Positions 1 through 9,150 of a stretch of DNA of 64,000 nt are shown here, in pieces; the stretch's first letter is position 1, and each line of letters begins with the position of its first letter. The notes below the pieces were generated by a model that was not told the origin of the DNA, made no database searches, and saw nothing but the letters and a program-made list of their open reading frames with translations. A program made the position numbers and the translations under genes. Origin of the DNA: Geobacter sp. UBA5730 (GTDB lineage: Bacteria > Desulfobacterota > Desulfuromonadia > Geobacterales > Pseudopelobacteraceae); the NCBI GenBank assembly GCA_002419465.1, contig DIGE01000016.1, forward strand, positions 158,478 to 222,477, given 5' to 3'.

Positions 1-2130
1 CATGATGTCGGGGGTGGGCCGTTCCGAACCGAGGGCCAGGGCCGGGAACAGGTCGGTGCCGAGGTCGATGGCCAATATCTGCATGATGGTCAGCGGCAAG
101 GGAATATTGAAGATGATGTAGCCGACATAGGGAACCAGTTCCGGGATGTTGGAGGCCAGGATATAGGTGCTGAAACTGCGGATGTTTTCAAAGACGCTGC
201 GGCCCTCTTCGATGGCATGCACGATGGAGGCGAAGTTGTCGTCCAACAGCACGATATCGGCCGCCTCGCGGGCTACACTGGTGCCGGACATACCCATGGC
301 GATGCCGACATGGGCCTTTTTAAGGGCCGGTGCGTCGTTGACGCCGTCGCCGGTGACCGCCACCCGGTGCCCCTGTTCGATCAGCAGGCTGACCACCTGC
401 ATCTTGTTCTGGGGGGACATCCGGGCAAAGATCAGATTGTCTTTTTGCAGTTCCTCCCGCAGCTGTTCGTCCGGCATGCTGGCGATCTGTCTGCCTTCAA
501 TGATCAGCGGGTCGCCGCTTAAGAGACCGATCTGCCGTGCTATGGCAGCTGCCGTCAGCCCGGCATCGCCGGTAATCATGATCACCCGGATGCCTGCACT
601 GCGGCAGTTTGCCAGGGCCAGCGGCACTTCCTTGCGGGGCGGGTCTTCCAGTCCCATGAAACCGGCAAAGGTCAGGCCTTCTTCCGGCAGCTCCCCTTCG
701 GGCGCAACCTCCAGTTCCCGATAGGCCAGGGCGATGACGCGCAGCCCTTCGGCGGCCATGCTGCGGTTCTGTCCGGCCAGCGCCTCCGCCGTGGCAGGGT
801 CTAGCGGTTTATTCGCGCCATCCTGCTGGAATGCAGTGCAGAGTGGCAGCACGCTTTCACCGGCTCCCTTGACCAGTACCAGGAGTTGCCCATTTACCCG
901 ATGGAGGGTGGCCATCCGCTTGCGCTCGGTATCAAAAGGGGCCTCGGCCAGGCGTTCCGCCTGAACGGAAATCCGCTCCTTGGCGTAGCGGTAGAGTGCC
1001 GTTTCAGTCGGGTCACCCGTCATACCGTCTGTCGTCTCGGTGACGTTGGAACAGAGCAGTGCCACGGTGCAGGCCATAGTGCCGTCATTCGGCCCCTGGA
1101 ATTTCTTTACGGTCATCAGGTTCTGGGTGAGGGTGCCGGTTTTGTCGGTGCAGATCAGATCCACGGATCCCAGCGCCTCAACAGCGTTCAGGCTTTTGAC
1201 CAGCGCGTTGCGGCGTGCCATCCGCTGGCTGCCCATGGCCAGCGACAGGGTGACCGTGGGCAGCAGGCCTTCGGGAACCAGAGCGATGATTATGCCGATT
1301 GCAAACAGGAAGTTGGCCCAGAAGCTCCGTCCCACCAGACCGCCCAACGCAAAGAAAACCGCGCCGCTGGCAACGGCTATGGCGGCGACAATCCGGGTCA
1401 CCCGGGTGATCTCAACCTGGAAGGGGCTGATCTCTTCCACCACCTTGCCGGTAATGTGGGCTATCTTGCCGAATTCGGTCGCCATGCCGGTGGCGTAGGC
1501 CACCACACTGCCACTGCCGCTAACCACCAGTGTTCCGGCAAAGATCAGGTTGCGGCTTTCCAACACCTCTTCATCGCATGCTGCAGCGGTGAGCAGACGT
1601 GAGTCAGACTCGCCGGTCAAGGGGGCATTGTTGACCGTCAGACGGTTCGAGAGCACGACCCGCGCATCGGCCGGCACCTTGTCACCTTCGCGGAGCGAGA
1701 TCACGTCGCCCGGCACGACCTCCCGCGCATCGATATCCTGTTCCAGACTGTTTCTGATCACCGAAACCTTGAATGGCAGCAGTTTGCGCAGCTCTTCAAT
1801 CGCTTTTTCGGTCCGGTACTCTTGGGTAAAGGTGAACAGCGCGTTGATGACAATGACTACCAGGATGGCGATGCCGAGCCGCTGTAGACCTTCGCCGGGA
1901 TGCAGATACTCCGAAAAAAAACAGAGTGCAGCCGCACACCAGAGCAGCAGTGCCAGAAAATGGGTAAATTGCGCCAGCAGACGGGATGCCAGTGACCGGG
2001 CCCGCACCTCGTGCAGCTCGTTGGGGCCGTATTCTGCCAGCCGGCGGGTCGCCTCGTCGGTGGTCAGGCCCTGGGGCCTGCTTAACAGGCTGGCGAAAAC
2101 TTGATCATGGTGGAGGGTCTGGATCTTCAT
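1..2130 (-). CDS. Cation-transporting P-type ATPase, type II (C-terminus cut by window edge)
   Basis: Inner-membrane ATP-driven cation pump. The 710 codons present cover the N-terminal cation ATPase domain (starting MKIQTLHHDQVFASL), actuator domain, PEGL membrane motif (VPEGLLPTVTLSLA), the phosphorylation site CTDKTGTLTQN near residue 326-336, and the hinge GDGVNDAPALKKAHVG. The frame is still open at base 1, so the last membrane helices (roughly 170-200 residues by family norm) are missing. The PEGLLPTVT stretch and VKSLNAVEALGS resemble the type II group that includes Ca2+ and Na+/K+ pumps; I cannot assign the ion. The ATG at 2130-2128 overlaps the stop of the upstream universal stress gene as ATGA, which implies translational coupling. 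All long plus-strand frames here are shadows. Confidence 0.93.
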   Translation of the reverse strand, partial: MKIQTLHHDQVFASLLSRPQGLTTDEATRRLAEYGPNELHEVRARSLASRLLAQFTHFLALLLWCAAALCFFSEYLHPGEGLQRLGIAILVVIVINALFTFTQEYRTEKAIEELRKLLPFKVSVIRNSLEQDIDAREVVPGDVISLREGDKVPADARVVLSNRLTVNNAPLTGESDSRLLTAAACDEEVLESRNLIFAGTLVVSGSGSVVAYATGMATEFGKIAHITGKVVEEISPFQVEITRVTRIVAAIAVASGAVFFALGGLVGRSFWANFLFAIGIIIALVPEGLLPTVTLSLAMGSQRMARRNALVKSLNAVEALGSVDLICTDKTGTLTQNLMTVKKFQGPNDGTMACTVALLCSNVTETTDGMTGDPTETALYRYAKERISVQAERLAEAPFDTERKRMATLHRVNGQLLVLVKGAGESVLPLCTAFQQDGANKPLDPATAEALAGQNRSMAAEGLRVIALAYRELEVAPEGELPEEGLTFAGFMGLEDPPRKEVPLALANCRSAGIRVIMITGDAGLTAAAIARQIGLLSGDPLIIEGRQIASMPDEQLREELQKDNLIFARMSPQNKMQVVSLLIEQGHRVAVTGDGVNDAPALKKAHVGIAMGMSGTSVAREAADIVLLDDNFASIVHAIEEGRSVFENIRSFSTYILASNIPELVPYVGYIIFNIPLPLTIMQILAIDLGTDLFPALALGSERPTPDIM

Positions 2131-2975
2131 GGCATGTTGGCAACAGCCCGGAAGAGCATCGCATTGCAGGGTGGGCGGTGCATGACATCACCGGACGGGT
2201 TGCCGAAAAACAGGCGTCGCAGTGGGCTGCGCTCGCTGGCGCCCAGTACGATCAGATCGTTGTGGTGACTGATCGCCTCCAGGGCGATCGCCTTGGCAGT
2301 CGGGCCGGTGCCGGTACGCTCCAGCACCGGCAGATGCTGTTGCTTCAACGCAGTATATACCTTGCCAAGGTCTGTGGGCACTTTTTGCCCCCGGTCGTTG
2401 TGTCGATGGAACAGGGTTATCTGGGCATGGAAACTTTGCGCCAGCAGGGCGAGAAACGATACGCGCCGGGTCAGGTCAGGTATACCGCTGGCCAGCGGTA
2501 CCAGGATGTGCTGCGGGTGAGGCTTGCCCATATGCATGATCCGCATGATGGCAAGATCGGCCTTGATACTGCGTAGCAGCTGATGAACGTTCTGCCGTTG
2601 CAGGGGCGCGCCGTATTGTTCGTTTGGCAGCAAGGGGTAAAAGACCAGGTCGCCATTTTCCGCCAAGACACGTTTGGGTAGCAGTCGAGTGAGCAGACCA
2701 ACCTCGGTGATGCGTGTAACCGCAATGTCATGGTCAAGGGCGACCGCAAAGAGGTGGTCCAGATGACGCTCGGTGTGATGCAGGATGGTTTCGCCGGTGC
2801 CCTGGGGATGGGCGGCGTAGAGCACCAGACGAGCCTTGGTGGTCGTTGCCAGGGCGATCGCATAACTGGCCGTGACCGTGGATCCGCTGTGTTCGTTGAT
2901 GACCGATACTATCGTGCGGTACGTCATGGCTTGACGGGTGTTGCGATACCTGACAGCGGTGTCGGACAGCACCAT
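2127..2975 (-). CDS. Tandem universal stress protein (UspA family)
   Basis: Cytoplasmic stress protein with two Usp folds. The first half begins TYRTIVSVINEHSGS; the second ends with the nucleotide-binding signature DLIVLGASERSPLRRLFFG followed by a conserved CNAMLFRA strand, as in ATP-binding UspA proteins. About 265-282 residues matches a tandem Usp. The start is uncertain: the ATG at 2975 gives 282 residues, but the Usp homology begins at the internal ATG at 2927 and neither has a well-spaced ribosome site. It is followed, with a 4-base ATGA overlap, by the P-type ATPase, so the pair is probably co-transcribed and may act together in ion or acid stress (inference). Confidence 0.88.
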   Translation of the reverse strand: MVLSDTAVRYRNTRQAMTYRTIVSVINEHSGSTVTASYAIALATTTKARLVLYAAHPQGTGETILHHTERHLDHLFAVALDHDIAVTRITEVGLLTRLLPKRVLAENGDLVFYPLLPNEQYGAPLQRQNVHQLLRSIKADLAIMRIMHMGKPHPQHILVPLASGIPDLTRRVSFLALLAQSFHAQITLFHRHNDRGQKVPTDLGKVYTALKQQHLPVLERTGTGPTAKAIALEAISHHNDLIVLGASERSPLRRLFFGNPSGDVMHRPPCNAMLFRAVANMP

Positions 2976-3131
2976 CCTTTCACAATGGGATACTTACAGC
3001 AATAGTATATCAGAGAACCGTGAATTGCCCAGCCGAGATGCAATGCCCAGAAAGACGAACAGGAGCGGTGGGACCGCTGCTGTTCGTTACAGGGTTGTTA
3101 TTGTCTGGTGCGTAAGTGGTTAGTCTGAAGG

Positions 3132-4412
3132 TTAACCTGCCACCACCCGGTTGCGCCCGGTCTCTTTGGCGTGATACAGGGCCACATCGGCACGGGAGAT
3201 GACTTTTTCCATCGATTCATCCTTGCTGTGCTGGGCAATGCCTATACTGATGGTAATGGTGAGATCCTGGGTCTGGTCTTCAGCGCTGAAGCTGGTTGTC
3301 GCAATCGTGGCACGTAACCGCTCAGCCAGTCTGAAGGCCTGCTCCATGTCCGTTTCAGGGGCCACCACCAGAAACTCTTCACCGCCATAGCGGCAGGCAA
3401 TATCATAATCCCGCAGGGTGGCCATCAACTTGACCGCCAGTTGTTTGAGGACCATGTCGCCCGCATTGTGGCCATAGCTGTCATTCAGTTGTTTGAAATG
3501 GTCGATGTCAAACAGGATGAATGACAGCGGTTGACCGGTTCGTGCGGTGCGTTCCATCTCCTCATGAATCCGCCGGTATGTCTCGCGGCGGTTTAACAGG
3601 CTGGTCAGGAAATCACGGCTGGCCATCTCCTGCAACTGCTGTTCGGCCCGGTTCAGGTCGCCGATAAACACCCGCGAGACGTAGCGGATGATGCCGTAGA
3701 TCAAGCCGACGATTGCCAGGGCGATCAGGATGATGTAGTAGCGGTTTTCGTTGATCTGCGCCAGCATCTCGGTAGCAGGGATGCTGACACTGATGCCACC
3801 GCGGATGTCGCCCTCTCTGTAACCCTGCTGGGCGTGGCACTTCAGGCAGACCTTCTGGGTGATCAGCGGCGCCATATAGCGGAAAAAGGTCTGATCCCCT
3901 TCCTTTTCAAAGGAGAAGAATTCTTTGTGGCCTGCGGTGAACGCCTGCAGTGCTGACGTTTCGAATTGATCGGGCCGGTTGGACGGGTTCAGTGGCGTCT
4001 GACTGGTGATGCGAAACCTTAAAACACCCTTGGTGGCTGCCAGCTCTGACAGTTCACGGGTCATCAGGGCCGGATTTTTCAGGGTGTAGGCCACGCCGTC
4101 CTGATCATGGATCACCACCTTCAGGCCGGGGATCTTCAGCAGGTAGGGATTGATCACGTTGTCCGGCGTCACCTTGACATAGACGCCACCGTGCTTGGCC
4201 GCCCACTCGCGGGTGATGACTACCTCTTCGAAAAAGGCCTGCCCTTGCTTGAGCAGCTGGCCCTTGATCAAGGCGTTGGAACGGTAGCTGAAGCCCCAGA
4301 AGACCGAGAGCAGGATCAGGGCGATCACCAGAAAGATGCCGGTCAGGTACTTTCTGACAAAGTCAGAACTCTTTGGTGTTTTGACAGCTACATTGATCGG
4401 TTCAGGGTGCAC
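3132..4412 (-). CDS. Diguanylate cyclase with periplasmic Tll0287-like (DUF3365) c-heme sensor
   Basis: Predicted membrane c-di-GMP synthase. Residues about 20-42 form a first membrane helix. The periplasmic part carries the DUF3365/Tll0287 pattern (REWAAKHGGVYVKV, RYMAPLITQ) and a single c-type heme motif CLKCH near residue 200, followed by GDIRGGISVSIP. A second helix (YIILIALAIVGLIYGIIRYV) leads to a C-terminal GGDEF domain with the active-site GGEEF and an upstream RxxD inhibitory site (RDYD), so it should be an active, product-inhibited cyclase. The heme suggests gas or redox sensing across the membrane; the ligand is unknown. It stands alone between the Usp gene and an M3 peptidase on the same strand. 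Confidence 0.92.
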   Translation of the reverse strand: MHPEPINVAVKTPKSSDFVRKYLTGIFLVIALILLSVFWGFSYRSNALIKGQLLKQGQAFFEEVVITREWAAKHGGVYVKVTPDNVINPYLLKIPGLKVVIHDQDGVAYTLKNPALMTRELSELAATKGVLRFRITSQTPLNPSNRPDQFETSALQAFTAGHKEFFSFEKEGDQTFFRYMAPLITQKVCLKCHAQQGYREGDIRGGISVSIPATEMLAQINENRYYIILIALAIVGLIYGIIRYVSRVFIGDLNRAEQQLQEMASRDFLTSLLNRRETYRRIHEEMERTARTGQPLSFILFDIDHFKQLNDSYGHNAGDMVLKQLAVKLMATLRDYDIACRYGGEEFLVVAPETDMEQAFRLAERLRATIATTSFSAEDQTQDLTITISIGIAQHSKDESMEKVISRADVALYHAKETGRNRVVAG

Positions 4413-4444
4413 GGCTTTTTCCAGTCACAGGATAATGGCAATGG

Positions 4445-6220
4445 TTAGATGGTCGCTTTCAGTTCTTCAATCAGACCACCCAAAAAGTTGTAGCCCTTCT
4501 GCCAGAAACCGGAGCTTTCAATGTCGATGCCGGCCAGTTGCGCCGTGTTGGCCGGTGACAGGGCGCCGCCTGACTCCAGCAGGGCACGGTAGCCCGGCTT
4601 GAACGCGTCGCCGGTTTCGCAATACTGTTGATACAGCGCCAGCACCAGCAGTTCGGCAAAGGTGTAGGAGTAACAGTAGAAACGGCTGTGAATGAAGTGG
4701 CTGATGTAGGACCAGCCCCAGCTGTAGGCCGGGATCATCTCCACCGCGTCACCGAACAGCTTGCCGTTTTCCTCCAGCCAGATCTGGCTGATCCGGTCGT
4801 TGGACAACAGGCCGTTCTGCCGTTCGGTGTGCAGCCGCAGCTCAAAGCGGGTCAGCACGGTCTGGCGGAAGGTGGTGGCGATGATGTCTTCAATCTTGGC
4901 GCATAAGAGTGATTTGCGGACTTCCGTATCCCGTTCCTTGTCCAGCAGCATGCGGGTCAGCAGCATTTCACCGAATACCGAGGCGGTCTCGGCCAGCGGC
5001 AGCGGGGCGTGGTAGTTCAAGCTGTTTTGTTTCTGGGATAAGACAAAGTGCAGGCCATGGCCCGTTTCGTGAGCGATGGTGGCGATGTCCCGCAGGTTGT
5101 TGGTAAAGTTGAGCAGCAGGAAGGGCGGGTCAACCGGCGAGATGCCCATGGCAAACGCGCCGCCCGACTTGCCGGGCCGGGGCAGCACATCCACCCGCCG
5201 CTCGTCGAAGAAGGCCTGTACAATGGCGCCAAATTGCGGGTCAAATTCCCGGTAGGCCGTCACGGTCAGGTCGCGGGCCTCATCAAAACCGTATTTTTTC
5301 TGTACTTCGGCCACGGGGGCATAGACATCGCAGTTGCGCAGTTTTTCCACTCCCAGCAGCTTGGCCTTCAGGCGGAAGTAGTCCTGTGCCAGGCCGTAGT
5401 TGGCCTCGGTGGTCTGCATGAGGTGTTCCACCGCCTCATCGGACAGCTCATTGCCGATGTTGGTGGGCTGGATGGGTGAACCGTAGCCCCGCAGTTCCAT
5501 CTCCTGTCCATGATCCAGGGCCATGGTGTTGAATACGGTGCCAAAAACCAGGGCATTGCCCGATTCGGCATGTTTTTCCAGGAAGCAGGTCTGGGCATTG
5601 AAGCGCACCTCCGGCGAGGGGTGGTGCAGCAAGGACAGCAGCTCCTCGCCGGTGAACTGCTTCAGTTCCCCCTCAAACTCCATCTGATACTTGAGTGAGG
5701 CAGACAGCTCGTCGAACAGCTTGGTAAAGGCCCGGCTGCCGGTCAGATCCTTGCGGGTCAGCAGACGTTCCTCATTTTCCTGCAGGGTATAGGGCTTGAA
5801 TTTGCGGATACCCTCCAGGAAATGGACGTAGACCGCAGCACCGGGCAGGGTGCAGAGCTGACTGAAGTGTTCGTCCGGCAGGTGCATCAGCTCCAGATCA
5901 AAGAACAACAGGGTCTGGGAGAGGCGGCTGCCCAGCTCGGAACAGCGTTGTGAGAGTGCCCGGTGGAGCTCGTTGGCGGAGTCGGCCGCAAACAGCAGGT
6001 GGGCATAGCAAAACGGCTTGGCCATGCGGGTCTGCATCGCTTCATACTCCTGAATGGCCTGCAGGATGGCCGGGGCGTCCAGGCTGGCAAGTTTCTCGAA
6101 ATAGGTGGCGCGGAAGTCGTTGGCCAACTGTTCAAATGAGGACAGATCGGCTTCCAGTTCAGGTGAGTCCGGGGCGGGGTAGAGCAGGGCGGTGTTCCAG
6201 GACAGATCAATGGTGGTCAT
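4445..6220 (-). CDS. M3 family oligoendopeptidase (PepF-like)
   Basis: Cytoplasmic zinc metallopeptidase predicted to degrade oligopeptides. The metal site is HETGHGLHF with the HExxH signature near residue 400, followed by the glutamate-bearing segment typical of family M3 (AETASVFGEML). Total length of about 591 residues fits the PepF/M3 branch. I choose the ATG at 6220 (MTTIDLSWNT) because AAGGAG lies 12 bases upstream; an in-frame ATG at 6259 would add 13 residues but starts on a weaker site. The gene follows NrfHA on the same strand, separated by a possible terminator, and precedes the heme-sensor cyclase by 32 bases. There is no export signal. Confidence 0.92.
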   Translation of the reverse strand: MTTIDLSWNTALLYPAPDSPELEADLSSFEQLANDFRATYFEKLASLDAPAILQAIQEYEAMQTRMAKPFCYAHLLFAADSANELHRALSQRCSELGSRLSQTLLFFDLELMHLPDEHFSQLCTLPGAAVYVHFLEGIRKFKPYTLQENEERLLTRKDLTGSRAFTKLFDELSASLKYQMEFEGELKQFTGEELLSLLHHPSPEVRFNAQTCFLEKHAESGNALVFGTVFNTMALDHGQEMELRGYGSPIQPTNIGNELSDEAVEHLMQTTEANYGLAQDYFRLKAKLLGVEKLRNCDVYAPVAEVQKKYGFDEARDLTVTAYREFDPQFGAIVQAFFDERRVDVLPRPGKSGGAFAMGISPVDPPFLLLNFTNNLRDIATIAHETGHGLHFVLSQKQNSLNYHAPLPLAETASVFGEMLLTRMLLDKERDTEVRKSLLCAKIEDIIATTFRQTVLTRFELRLHTERQNGLLSNDRISQIWLEENGKLFGDAVEMIPAYSWGWSYISHFIHSRFYCYSYTFAELLVLALYQQYCETGDAFKPGYRALLESGGALSPANTAQLAGIDIESSGFWQKGYNFLGGLIEELKATI

Positions 6221-6308
6221 AAAAAATGGCAGCTCCTTGTGTGATGAGAGAGCTGCCATCTTTCAGTGATTTAACGGCATTTGTCAAGGCTGCTGCGTGA
6301 GAACGCAA

Positions 6309-6336
6309 CGGGGTGACGACAGTAGCCGCCACCCCG
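6309..6336 (-). terminator. Possible terminator downstream of nrfA
   Basis: CGGGGTG at 6309-6315 pairs with CACCCCG at 6330-6336, with a 14-base loop, just past the nrfA stop codon. The following tail is not rich in T, so this is a weak candidate. Confidence 0.3.
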
Positions 6337-6359
6337 CTGTGCGGTTGTTGCATACTCTG

Positions 6360-7808
6360 CTATTTTTGTGGTCCGTAGGGGTCTTTCAGCTCCTGCTCGG
6401 TTTTGAACATCAGCTTCTTGGCACCACGGTTGTTGAGGTACTTGTGCAGCTCCAGGTCAACCTTGACCGGTACGTCAACTCCGGCCTTGGTCAGGGCCTG
6501 ACGCAGCAGGGCCTCGGCTTTGCCGGCATGCATGGTGGCATCGCCCAGGATTCGCAGGGCCTCGGTGGGGTTGTGGAAGCCGACCGAGTTCTCCGCACCA
6601 AAAAACAGGTTGCGGTAGAAGCCTTCCTCATAGTGGTCCTTGGCCAGATCGTAGAGCTTCTGGTCGATCTGCTTGCCGGCGGCTTGCTGTTTGTGGGTCA
6701 GTTCGAACAGCTTGGCCACGGTAGCCAGGGCATAGCCGGAGCGGATAAATTGAGAAGCGGCCCGGTCTTGGATGGTGATCACCTGCTGCTTCAGCCATTC
6801 CGGTGATTCGCTGTGGCACTGCTGGCAGGCCTTGAAGTCGTTTTTGAGCGGGCTCATGATGCGGTGATCGGAGATCTTCTTGCTGCCCACCTTGGTGTAG
6901 GGCATGTGACAGTCGGCACAGGAGACGCCGGCCATCCAGTGTACGCTCTGGTTGGAGTACATCTCGAATTCAGGGTGACGGATAAAGGCCAGCTTAAAGC
7001 CGGTTACCGCCTGGGTCCACTCGCCGTAAGACTTGTCGCTGCGGATTTTCTTGATGATGTTTTCAATCGGGATATTGCCCATCTTGCTGCCGTCCCAGGG
7101 GAAGAATACATCCTTCGACTTCATTTCGTCAGTTTTCTGTACCACATACGTGACGTGGCACTGGGCACAGACCAGACTACGCTTGTCCTGATTGGTCAGT
7201 TTGGTCTGGTCGACCCCCATTTTGTTGAGTGCCTTTACCAAGGTGAACCCGCGGGAGAGCTTCAGGCCCATGTCTTTGTTGTTGTGGCAGTCGATGCAGG
7301 TTACACCCAGTTCCTGGTGTTCTTTGGGAATGAGGCTCTTAACCTCGTTATACGGTTTTGAGAAGTAATCAAAACCATGTTTTTCAGCCAGCTGCGGGGC
7401 ATAGGGGGTTTTGCAGGTCAGGCAGGCCCCACCAGCCTTCACTCGGGATTGATCAACCTCTATCTGATCCTTCATCATATAGACGTGGCCGCGTGGCTCG
7501 TTGTACTCGATACCGAACCCCCAACCGTTGAACAGCAAGGCGTTGAAGGGGTATTCAGACAACTTGTCGTAGACCTTGCCGCCATCGTTACCTTTCTTGT
7601 ACTTGCTCTTGCCTTCCGGTGTCGGTTTGGCAGTGGCCTTCCAGGCTTCATACTCTTCGGGGTAGTTTTTGCCCCACACCGCCGGGTCGATGGTGCCATC
7701 GGGAATTTCGGCGATCTTGGCCTGTTCGGCCTTGGGAGGTGCACAGGCGGTGACCAGAATCCCACACAGGGCCGCGGTCAGCAGGGTTACCAACAGCTTC
7801 GTTTTCAT
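6360..7808 (-). CDS. nrfA: Ammonia-forming cytochrome c nitrite reductase NrfA
   Basis: Periplasmic pentaheme enzyme that reduces nitrite to ammonium with six electrons. The N-terminus is a lipoprotein-like signal (ILVTACAPP, candidate lipid Cys 22). The diagnostic catalytic heme motif CLTCK is at 129-133, where Lys replaces His as the iron ligand; four ordinary motifs follow (CIDCH, CAQCH, CADCH, CQQCH). At 482 residues it has normal length. CAGGAGG eight bases before the ATG fixes the start. It lies downstream of its electron donor nrfH (26-base gap), the usual nrfHA order of epsilon- and deltaproteobacteria. Transcription is probably controlled by the TTGAC-N4-GTCAA dyad upstream of nrfH. 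Confidence 0.97.
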   Translation of the reverse strand: MKTKLLVTLLTAALCGILVTACAPPKAEQAKIAEIPDGTIDPAVWGKNYPEEYEAWKATAKPTPEGKSKYKKGNDGGKVYDKLSEYPFNALLFNGWGFGIEYNEPRGHVYMMKDQIEVDQSRVKAGGACLTCKTPYAPQLAEKHGFDYFSKPYNEVKSLIPKEHQELGVTCIDCHNNKDMGLKLSRGFTLVKALNKMGVDQTKLTNQDKRSLVCAQCHVTYVVQKTDEMKSKDVFFPWDGSKMGNIPIENIIKKIRSDKSYGEWTQAVTGFKLAFIRHPEFEMYSNQSVHWMAGVSCADCHMPYTKVGSKKISDHRIMSPLKNDFKACQQCHSESPEWLKQQVITIQDRAASQFIRSGYALATVAKLFELTHKQQAAGKQIDQKLYDLAKDHYEEGFYRNLFFGAENSVGFHNPTEALRILGDATMHAGKAEALLRQALTKAGVDVPVKVDLELHKYLNNRGAKKLMFKTEQELKDPYGPQK

Positions 7809-7833
7809 GTTTTTTCCTCCTGGGTGCTGTGTG

Positions 7834-8304
7834 CTAAATCGGTTTGGTTGCTATGGCACCGGTTCCGGTGTGGGTGACGCGACGGTGGCAGCTCCAGCAG
7901 TTGCGTGAGGTGTCCATCTGCGATACCAGCGTGCTGTGGCAGCGGACACAGTTGGCCTTGAGTACCTTGGCGCCGTGCTCTGAAATCTTGATCGGGTCGG
8001 CGATCTTGCCAGAATTGAAGACGATCACGTCTTTCATGCCGTCGATTGATTTCCAGACGTAGTGTGAGACCAGATTGTCGTTAGGCAGGTGGCAGTCCAC
8101 GCATTTGAAGCGACGATGGGCACCGGCGTGTAGGTAGGCGGTGTGCTGAGTCTCCATGACGTGACAACTGGCACAGAATGCGGGCGATTCCGACATGGCG
8201 ATCAGGTGCGGTGGTCCCAGCACCAGGTACAGCCCCAAGAGTGCGGCGCAGATTACTGCTATCACTGCGATCTGAAGCTGCGTATTACGAATGAAAATGC
8301 CCAT
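7834..8304 (-). CDS. nrfH: NrfH, membrane tetraheme quinol dehydrogenase subunit of nitrite reductase
   Basis: NapC/NirT-family protein that takes electrons from menaquinol and passes them to NrfA. The 156-residue product has one N-terminal anchor helix (LQIAVIAVICAALLGLYLV) and four c-heme motifs: CASCH followed by VM (the CxxCHxM arrangement typical of NrfH heme 1), CVDCH, CVRCH and CWSCH. An in-frame start at 8445 would add 47 residues without homology; I choose the ATG at 8304, which is preceded by GGTGGTGAAGGG. It is the first gene of the nrfHA operon and diverges from a TetR regulator. Confidence 0.95.
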   Translation of the reverse strand: MGIFIRNTQLQIAVIAVICAALLGLYLVLGPPHLIAMSESPAFCASCHVMETQHTAYLHAGAHRRFKCVDCHLPNDNLVSHYVWKSIDGMKDVIVFNSGKIADPIKISEHGAKVLKANCVRCHSTLVSQMDTSRNCWSCHRRVTHTGTGAIATKPI

Positions 8305-8397
8305 CCCTTCACCACCTTTCAGCGTGAAATCAGTCTGATTTGATCTGCTGTCCGTGATTTGTATCTTCTCGTATACACAACTATTTGTGCCATACAT

Positions 8398-8411
8398 TTG
8401 ACCCAAGTCAA
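8398..8411. promoter_or_regulatory. Crp/Fnr-family (HcpR-like) operator upstream of nrfHA
   Basis: A perfect dyad TTGAC-CCAA-GTCAA lies in the 193-base divergent region. Its centre (8404-8405) is about 41 bases upstream of the start expected from a minus-strand -10-like GTATAC at 8371-8376, the usual position of a class II Fnr-type activator site. TTGAC-N4-GTCAA resembles the motif described for HcpR, a Crp/Fnr-type regulator of nitrite and nitrosative stress genes in deltaproteobacteria. The regulator itself is not in the window. Confidence 0.6.
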
Positions 8412-8497
8412 TTCTTCGTAATTTTATGGGTGAATTCTGCGGCATGGATGATGAATGGATTTGACGGCTGCGATGAAATTCGCGTAGTAATGTGAAT

Positions 8498-9106
8498 ATG
8501 AAATCACATGCAGCGGTGGGGAAAAAAGCGACTCAGGTCAGGCAGGTGGAGATCGTGCAGGCGGCTCTGGGGGTCATCGGACGCCTGGGGGTCAGCGGCC
8601 TTACTATTCATGGCGTGGCCAAGGCTGCCGGCATGAGTGAGGCCAATATCTATCGGCATTTTCGCAACAAACAGGAGATTGTCAGTGCCGTGGTGACCTT
8701 TATCGGTTGCCAGGTCACCAGCCGGGCTGCCGTGCTGGCCGCTTCCAGCGGTCCACCTTTGGAAAAGCTGGAGCAGGTCGTGTTGGGACATGCCGCCCTG
8801 ATAGCCCAAAATCCGGGCATACCGCGCCTGTTGTTTTCCGATGGCGGCATCGCCACCGGCGGCAGGATTGCAGAGATTATGAACAGCAGGGTCGAAAGTT
8901 TTCAGGCGATCCTGACCGGCCTGGTGGAGGCGGCCTGTCTGGAAGGGGCTGTACATAACGGCATTGCACCACGGGAGACAGCATTGACCATTATGGCGAT
9001 GGTTCAGTTCTGTGTGCTGCGCTGGGTGGCCCGTCAGTCGGAGGTGGATCTGATCGCTGATGTCAGGGCACTGTGGCGTAACTTAAGGGCATTGCTGGTC
9101 GATTGA
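8498..9106 (+). CDS. TetR/AcrR family transcriptional regulator
   Basis: DNA-binding repressor of about 202 residues. The N-terminal helix-turn-helix is typical of TetR (ALGVIGRLGVSGLTIHGVAK, then MSEANIYRHFRNKQEIVSAV); the C-terminal ligand domain is not assignable. A GTG two codons upstream (8492) is an alternative start; neither shows a clear ribosome site. It precedes, by 44 bases, the first part of an efflux-pump adaptor gene that is now truncated, so it probably once controlled a TetR-adaptor-RND pump operon and may now be an orphan. Confidence 0.88.
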   Translation: MKSHAAVGKKATQVRQVEIVQAALGVIGRLGVSGLTIHGVAKAAGMSEANIYRHFRNKQEIVSAVVTFIGCQVTSRAAVLAASSGPPLEKLEQVVLGHAALIAQNPGIPRLLFSDGGIATGGRIAEIMNSRVESFQAILTGLVEAACLEGAVHNGIAPRETALTIMAMVQFCVLRWVARQSEVDLIADVRALWRNLRALLVD

Positions 9107-9150
9107 AACGAGAGGTGTAATGTGAATTTTAATTTACAAAAGGTGACGTT

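Noticed and set aside
167..2104. Several long plus-strand open frames
   Set aside because: They are antisense to the P-type ATPase, have no domain signature and follow GC-rich codon bias of the real gene.
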